Source: UMGS1387 sp045540015 (lineage in GTDB: Bacteria; Bacillota; Clostridia; Oscillospirales; CAG-382). Taken from it: DNA of 64,000 bases. Where the stretch lies: the NCBI GenBank assembly GCA_045540015.1, contig JAZQGP010000014.1, positions 3,633-67,632 on the forward strand, written 5' to 3'. Of the stretch, positions 59,982-64,000 are shown one piece after another. Every line of letters begins with the position of its first letter. Position 1 is the stretch's first letter. The translations under genes and the position numbers were made by a program. Below the pieces are notes generated by a model, which was given only the letters and a program-made list of their open reading frames with translations, searched no databases and was not told the origin of the DNA.

Positions 59982-61391
59982 ATGGATAACGAAAAGTATA
60001 TCAGCGAAATAGTTGCAAATGTAATTAAATCAATAAACACAGGCTCCGAGATAAAAAAGGCAAACACATCGCACAAAAAGGGCGTGTTCACCTCAATGTC
60101 CGAAGCTCTTGATGCTGTAAATAAAGCATATAACGAGCTTAAGAAATACTCAGTTGCACAAAGAGAAGAAATGATTAAAAACATAAGACGACTTACTTTG
60201 GAAGAAGCTGAAGCAATGGCTGTACTCGGCGTCAAAGAAACCGGCATGGGCAATGTTAATGACAAAATAATCAAGCATCAGCTTGTTGCCAAAAAAACTC
60301 CCGGTACAGAGGACCTTAAGCCGTCTGTAATGACCGGCGACGACGGAATGACCCTTATAGAAATGGCACCCTACGGCGTTATAGGAAGCATCACTCCCTC
60401 TACCAACCCCTCGGAAACAGTTCTTTGTAACTCTATGGGTATGATAGCTGGCGGAAATGGTGTTGTATTTAACCCCCACCCCAATGCAAAAATGACCGCA
60501 AACTATGCAGTTGACCTTGTAAACCGTGCCGTACTTGAAGCAGGCGGCCCCGAAAATATAGTGGTTTCCGTAGAGAACCCCACCAAGGAATCCTCGGACG
60601 AAATGATGCAGTCTCCCATAGTGAGAATGCTCGTTGCCACAGGCGGTCCCGGAGTTGTTAAAGCTCTGCTCTCTTCGGGCAAAAAAGCCATCGGTGCAGG
60701 CGCAGGCAATCCCCCTGTAATTGTTGACGATACTGCCGACATAGCCAAAGCGGCAAAGGATATAGTAAGCGGTGCAAGCTTTGATAACAACCTTCCCTGC
60801 ATTGCAGAAAAGGAATGCTTTGCATTTGCAAATATTGCCGATGCCCTTATGGCAGACATGCAAAAGCACGGTGCTTACCTTGTAAAGGGTGACGATATCA
60901 GAAAGCTCGTTGAACTGTGTCTTATAAACAAAGACGGCAAGTATTCAATTAACAAAAAATGGGTAGGAAAAGATGCATATAAATTCCTTGAAGCTATCGG
61001 CATTACAGCTCCAATGGGAACCAAGCTTATAATATGCGAAACAGACGACTCCCACCCCTTTGTGCAGGAAGAGCTCATGATGCCTATACTTGCAATAGTG
61101 AGGGTTTCTGACATTGACGAAGCAATTCAAAAGGCTTGCAAGGCTGAACACGGCAATAGACACTCGGCTCACATTCACTCCAAAAACATAGACCACCTTA
61201 CAAGATTTGCCAAAGCGGTTGAAACAACAATCTTTGTTAAACACGCCCCCTCCTATGCAGGAATCGGTGCAGGCGGCGAGGGTTATACAACATTTACCAT
61301 TGCAGGCCCCACAGGCGAAGGTCTTACAGCTGCACATTCATTTACCAGAAGCAGAAGATGTGTCCTCGTTGACGGATTCCATATAGTATAA
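59982..61391 (+). CDS. CoA-acylating propionaldehyde dehydrogenase (PduP-like)
   Basis: Oxidises propionaldehyde to propionyl-CoA with NAD. 469 residues from the ATG at 59982. N-terminal helix DNEKYISEIVANVIKSIN is the classic PduP encapsulation peptide, followed by a flexible linker (about 20-35). Catalytic Cys273 in FDNNLPCIAEKE; cofactor region TPSTNPSETV. Start lies 26 nt after the PduT-like stop; the same frame is open upstream into that gene but without a ribosome binding site. Confidence 0.94.
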   Translation: MDNEKYISEIVANVIKSINTGSEIKKANTSHKKGVFTSMSEALDAVNKAYNELKKYSVAQREEMIKNIRRLTLEEAEAMAVLGVKETGMGNVNDKIIKHQLVAKKTPGTEDLKPSVMTGDDGMTLIEMAPYGVIGSITPSTNPSETVLCNSMGMIAGGNGVVFNPHPNAKMTANYAVDLVNRAVLEAGGPENIVVSVENPTKESSDEMMQSPIVRMLVATGGPGVVKALLSSGKKAIGAGAGNPPVIVDDTADIAKAAKDIVSGASFDNNLPCIAEKECFAFANIADALMADMQKHGAYLVKGDDIRKLVELCLINKDGKYSINKKWVGKDAYKFLEAIGITAPMGTKLIICETDDSHPFVQEELMMPILAIVRVSDIDEAIQKACKAEHGNRHSAHIHSKNIDHLTRFAKAVETTIFVKHAPSYAGIGAGGEGYTTFTIAGPTGEGLTAAHSFTRSRRCVLVDGFHIV

Positions 61392-61470
61392 AACACGCAC
61401 AAGCAGTGCTTTAGTGTGACAGAATTATGCAGTTTTAAATTTAAACTTTATAGAAAGTACGGTTATAATT

Positions 61471-62124
61471 ATGAACGCTTTAGGATTAATAGAAGTATAC
61501 AGCTTTACAACTGCACTTTGCGTGGCAGACCTTATGGCAAAATCGGCAAATGTCAGAGTAATAGCCTTTGACAGAAACCGTCCCTTTGCGCCAGATGCCC
61601 CCGCTCCGCTTATTATGGTGGTTAAGGTGGAAGGAAGCGTTGCCGCGGTAAGAGCAGCCATAGATGCAGGGGCAGTCTATGCCAAATCAAAAGGCAGATA
61701 CATAGTATCGCACATAATTGCAAGACCCGACGACAGCACCGAGAAGATGGCATATCTTATGGATATAAATAAGGACAAGTTTAATAAAAACTTCCCCAAG
61801 ACTATGAATGGCATTGAAGCTCCCTCTCCTCTTGGAAAGGCAATAGGCATTATAGAAATATCGGGATTTACAGCGTCGGTAGTGGCACTTGACTCTATGT
61901 GCAAAGCAGCCGAAGTCCACCTTTTGCACAAGGAGGAAAGGCTTGGCGGAAGGCTTGTAACCCTGGTTGTTGCCGGAAGTGTATCGGCAGTTAAGGCTGC
62001 AGTTGAGCACGGAAGTGAAGCCGCATCTCCCGTGGGTGAGGTTTACGGCACAGAGTGCATACCAAGTCCCCACCCCGAACTTCTTAAATTTTTTGATTTG
62101 AGCTTGGTAAGCGAGGAGAAATAA
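61471..62124 (+). CDS. Tandem-domain shell protein BMC-T, second type
   Basis: 217 residues: BMC domain 1 (about 1-90), a longer linker (about 91-120, KDKFNKNFPKTMNG) and BMC domain 2 (about 121-205, LGKAIGIIEISGFTASVVALDSMCKAA). Forms pseudohexameric trimers, probably with a gated pore. It does not have the PduT cysteine. The 79-nt gap before it shows no promoter or terminator. Confidence 0.9.
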   Translation: MNALGLIEVYSFTTALCVADLMAKSANVRVIAFDRNRPFAPDAPAPLIMVVKVEGSVAAVRAAIDAGAVYAKSKGRYIVSHIIARPDDSTEKMAYLMDINKDKFNKNFPKTMNGIEAPSPLGKAIGIIEISGFTASVVALDSMCKAAEVHLLHKEERLGGRLVTLVVAGSVSAVKAAVEHGSEAASPVGEVYGTECIPSPHPELLKFFDLSLVSEEK

Positions 62125-62127
62125 ACA

Positions 62128-62763
62128 ATGTATGATGCAAATAAAATTCAACAGGCAGTAACTAAAATTTTAAAAGAATACAAACAGGATAAGAATAATG
62201 AAATAAAGATTGGTGTATCACAAAGGCATATTCACCTTTCCCGAGAAGATTTGGATACTCTCTTTGGTAAGGGATATGAGCTTACCAAAAAGAAGACCCT
62301 CATGGGCAGAGAATTTGCCTCTGAGGAATTTGTAACACTGGTGGGTCCTTCGCTTAAATCAATAGAAAGAGTGAGAGTTCTCGGTCCTGTAAGAAAGAAT
62401 ACACAGGTTGAAATTTCTAAAACTGACACCTTTGTGCTTAAGGTTAGCCCCCCTGTTCGTCCCTCGGGCGAGGTGGAAGGTTCCGAAAAGCTTGTTATTG
62501 TTGGCCCCAAAGGCAGCGTGTATCTTAAACAGGGTGTTATAATTGCCAACAGACACATACACCTTACACCCGACTATGCTGCAAGTCATGGAATAAGTGA
62601 CGGAGATTATGTTGATGTAATGGTTGAGAGCGTAAAGCCCACTAAGTTCTACGATGTTCAGGTAAGAGTGCGTGATGACTTTAATGTAGAAATGCACATA
62701 GACACCGACGACGCCAACTCCGCAGGAATCAAAAACGGCGACATGGTAAGAATCATAAAATAA
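62128..62763 (+). CDS. pduL: Phosphate propanoyltransferase PduL
   Basis: Converts propionyl-CoA and phosphate to propionyl phosphate, regenerating CoA in the compartment. 211 residues. N-terminal helix MYDANKIQQAVTKILKEYK is a probable encapsulation peptide. Zn/His motifs GVSQRHIHLS, NRHIHLTP and EMHIDTDDANSAG are diagnostic. 3 nt after the BMC-T gene. No propionate kinase (pduW) follows. Confidence 0.95.
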   Translation: MYDANKIQQAVTKILKEYKQDKNNEIKIGVSQRHIHLSREDLDTLFGKGYELTKKKTLMGREFASEEFVTLVGPSLKSIERVRVLGPVRKNTQVEISKTDTFVLKVSPPVRPSGEVEGSEKLVIVGPKGSVYLKQGVIIANRHIHLTPDYAASHGISDGDYVDVMVESVKPTKFYDVQVRVRDDFNVEMHIDTDDANSAGIKNGDMVRIIK

Positions 62764-62768
62764 CTTTG

Positions 62769-62806
62769 CGGAAGCTCTGAGACGTTTTGGAGCTTCCGTT
62801 TTTATT
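62769..62806 (+). terminator. Terminator of the microcompartment operon
   Basis: CGGAAGCTC pairs with GAGCTTCCG (62769-62777 with 62790-62798), followed by TTTTTATTT, 6 nt after pduL. Confidence 0.88.
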
Positions 62807-62834
62807 TGACTTAATTGGAAATTTGATGTATAAT
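62806..62834 (+). promoter_or_regulatory. Promoter of the DeoR-family regulator gene
   Basis: TTGACT (62806-62811), 17-nt spacer, TATAAT (62829-62834). Confidence 0.75.
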
Positions 62835-62907
62835 AAAATGGTAAGCTATCGCTAAGGCTTGTACCTTTGGTATATTGTTATTAATATTAAAAATCTGAGG
62901 TGAACAT

Positions 62908-63669
62908 ATGTTTGCAGTAGAAAGGCAAAAGAGAATTATAGAAGCGCTTAAAACAGACGGTGCTGTGTGGGTAAGCAAATTAAGTCAGGAGCTTGGCGTA
63001 ACAGAGGAAACAGTAAGACGAGACCTCGAAAAGCTCGAAAAGCAAGAAGCGCTTGTAAGAACACACGGCGGTGCTATTCCCGTCGGTGAGAGCAATCACG
63101 AAATGTCGCTCGAAAAGAGGAAGCACCTAAATGCTGATGTCAAAGAAAAGCTCGCCAAAGAAGCTGTAAGACATATCCTGCCCGGAGACACTATCTTCCT
63201 TGATGCATCTACAACTACATTCTATATGGCAAGAGAGCTCAAGAACATGAGAGATATTACCATAGTAACAAACTCCATAAGGGTAATATCCGAGCTTGCA
63301 GGCGTTGGTAATTTAAACGTAATCGGCGTGGGCGGATTTGTGAGCAATAACCAGTCGTTTACAGGTACTCTTGCTTGCAACTATATACAGGATAACTGCT
63401 ACGCGAACAAGGTGTTCTTTTCCAGCAAGGGCGTAACTTCCACCGGGGGAATACTCGACAGCAACGAAGCTGAATGGGCAATCAAACAGTGCATGATTAA
63501 AAACGCAGACAAAAAGTTCTACCTTTGCGATAAATCCAAAATCGGAAGAATCGGTTTTGCCAAGCTTGCAGATTTTGAAGAAATTGACTGCTTTATATCC
63601 GAAAAGGGCTTTGACGATGAAATGCAATCCTCGTTAAAAGAGCTTGGGGTAAATGTTATAACTGTGTGA
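62908..63669 (+). CDS. DeoR/GlpR-family transcriptional regulator
   Basis: 253 residues. N-terminal HTH (about 5-58; VSKLSQELGVTEETVRRDLEKLE) and a DeoR sugar-phosphate-sensing domain (about 75-230) with DASTTTFYMAREL. Located at the end of the propanediol locus, as in several GRM5 loci, where it probably responds to a deoxysugar phosphate such as fuculose-1-phosphate. The operator is not established; palindromes at the two promoters of the locus are candidates. Confidence 0.92.
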   Translation: MFAVERQKRIIEALKTDGAVWVSKLSQELGVTEETVRRDLEKLEKQEALVRTHGGAIPVGESNHEMSLEKRKHLNADVKEKLAKEAVRHILPGDTIFLDASTTTFYMARELKNMRDITIVTNSIRVISELAGVGNLNVIGVGGFVSNNQSFTGTLACNYIQDNCYANKVFFSSKGVTSTGGILDSNEAEWAIKQCMIKNADKKFYLCDKSKIGRIGFAKLADFEEIDCFISEKGFDDEMQSSLKELGVNVITV

Positions 63670-63677
63670 ACTAGCTT

Positions 63678-63711
63678 AGAGTTCGGTATTGAGCCGGACT
63701 CTTTGGTTTTT
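63678..63711 (+). terminator. Terminator of the DeoR-family regulator gene
   Basis: AGAGTTCGG pairs with CCGGACTCT (63678-63686 with 63694-63702, one wobble), followed by TTGGTTTTT. Confidence 0.75.
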
Positions 63712-63724
63712 ATTATACAAAGGC

Positions 63725-63753
63725 TTGATTTTCTGATAGTATTATGATAAAAT
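63725..63753 (+). promoter_or_regulatory. Promoter of a leader RNA
   Basis: TTGATT (63725-63730), 17-nt spacer, TAAAAT (63748-63753), followed within 20 nt by a strongly structured region. Confidence 0.6.
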
Positions 63754-63769
63754 ATACAAAATTGATATT

Positions 63770-63860
63770 TTGATACTGCCACCGGGTAGTGAATTGCTTT
63801 TGCATTCGTTAACACAGCGTTAGGTCTTAGAAGCTGTGTCCTGCGAGTGCTTATTTTTTT
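63770..63860 (+). ncRNA. Riboswitch-like or attenuator leader RNA, class not assigned
   Basis: First hairpin ACTGCC-ACCG-GGTAGT (about 63774-63789). GAATTGC-TTTT-GCATTC can form a second stem that excludes a longer terminator stem GCATTCG (63802-63808) with CGAGTGC (63844-63850), supported by ACACAGC/GCTGTGT (63812-63818 with 63833-63839) and followed by TTATTTTTTT. Mutually exclusive stems before a terminator are the sign of a switch. The guanidine-IV (mepA) class is one candidate from memory only. The ISL3 element begins directly after the T run. Confidence 0.5.
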
Positions 63861-64000
63861 GGCTCTTTGTCAATAGTTGGGGTCAAAATTGAATAATGGA
63901 ATTTTTGATGGCGGTTGCAACTTTATGCAGCCGCCTTTCCAGTATTAGATTTTTTGTAGTTAAACATATGTAGTATTCTTTTTCTGAATCTATTGAAATT
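63861..64000 (-). mobile_element. End of an ISL3-family insertion sequence
   Basis: GGCTCTTTGTCAATAGTTGG at 63861 matches the typical terminal inverted repeat of ISL3-family elements (GGCTCTTT...). The element continues beyond the window. The flanking TTATTTTTTT is the AT-rich target type favoured by this family. The end of its transposase is visible inside. Confidence 0.75.
63923..64000 (-). CDS. ISL3-family transposase, C-terminal 25 residues (partial)
   Basis: The minus strand from the window edge reads NFNRFRKRILHMFNYKKSN, then five more residues and a stop at 63923-63925. The NFxxFRKRIL ending is characteristic of ISL3/IS204-type transposases. The catalytic DDE part is outside the window. 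Confidence 0.75.
   Translation of the reverse strand, partial: NFNRFRKRILHMFNYKKSNTGKAAA

Noticed and set aside
1..64000. tRNA or rRNA genes
   Set aside because: No cloverleaf, TTCGA-type T-loop in context, or rRNA sequence was noticed; a covariance-model scan would be the decisive test.

Overview
The window comes from a spore-forming member of the Clostridia, most likely a gut commensal. The grounds are spo0A, spoIIR, an ECF-transporter T subunit, strong Shine-Dalgarno sequences, textbook sigma-A promoters (TTGACA-N17-TATAAT occurs several times), moderate GC and a glycan/fucose-oriented metabolism. No rRNA, tRNA, CRISPR array or prophage was found. The only mobile element is the end of an ISL3-family insertion sequence at the right edge.

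Layout. 0-3 kb: a PFL (UPF0210) gene, then repeat-rich DNA with a ribbon-helix-helix gene divergent from an internally deleted SLOG-like gene across a shared palindrome. 3-8.6 kb (minus): tRNA methyltransferase mnmM, a Cache/PAS membrane sensor, spo0A and a class B penicillin-binding protein. 8.9-18.2 kb: one giant 3090-residue SLH-anchored surface protein. 18.3-21.5 kb (minus): ecfT-truA-dnaX. 21.7-30.4 kb: BspA-like lipoprotein, PfkB sugar kinase, pyrH-frr, cdsA, ispE, spoIIR, tmcAL and a WYL regulator. 30.5-32 kb: an unrecognised TerB-like/SAP/PD-(D/E)XK protein behind its own palindrome-bearing promoter. 32-39.3 kb: rplJ-rplL with an L10 leader, soj, a DUF3048 lipoprotein, argS, yebC and radC. 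39.3-45.2 kb (minus): GH95 fucosidase, aspS, hisS and a small HTH gene. 45.4-49.7 kb: a MogA/MoaB-like protein, an orphan OmpR-type regulator and a GH38 mannosidase.

49.8-63.7 kb is a near-complete B12-independent 1,2-propanediol microcompartment locus (GRM5/fucose type): glycyl-radical diol dehydratase and activase, EutS-, BMC-H-, BMC-T- and EutN-type shell proteins, EutP/PduV, L-fuculose-phosphate aldolase, GlcG/PduO-C-like protein, Zn alcohol dehydrogenase, PduS, PduT, PduP, PduL and a DeoR-family regulator. The aldolase would make lactaldehyde from deoxysugar phosphate. Lactaldehyde is reduced to propanediol, dehydrated to propionaldehyde by the radical enzyme, then split by PduP/PduL to propionyl phosphate or reduced to propanol. 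The upstream GH95 fucosidase and GH38 mannosidase fit a host-glycan diet that would feed this pathway.

Non-coding DNA is unusually structured. A palindromic element and a larger ~0.5 kb composite repeat recur in the intergenic gaps, including gaps where normally conserved gene order is broken (frr/cdsA without uppS, rplL followed by soj, soj without spo0J). The right edge carries a promoter and terminator-bearing leader RNA whose downstream gene has been displaced by the ISL3 insertion.
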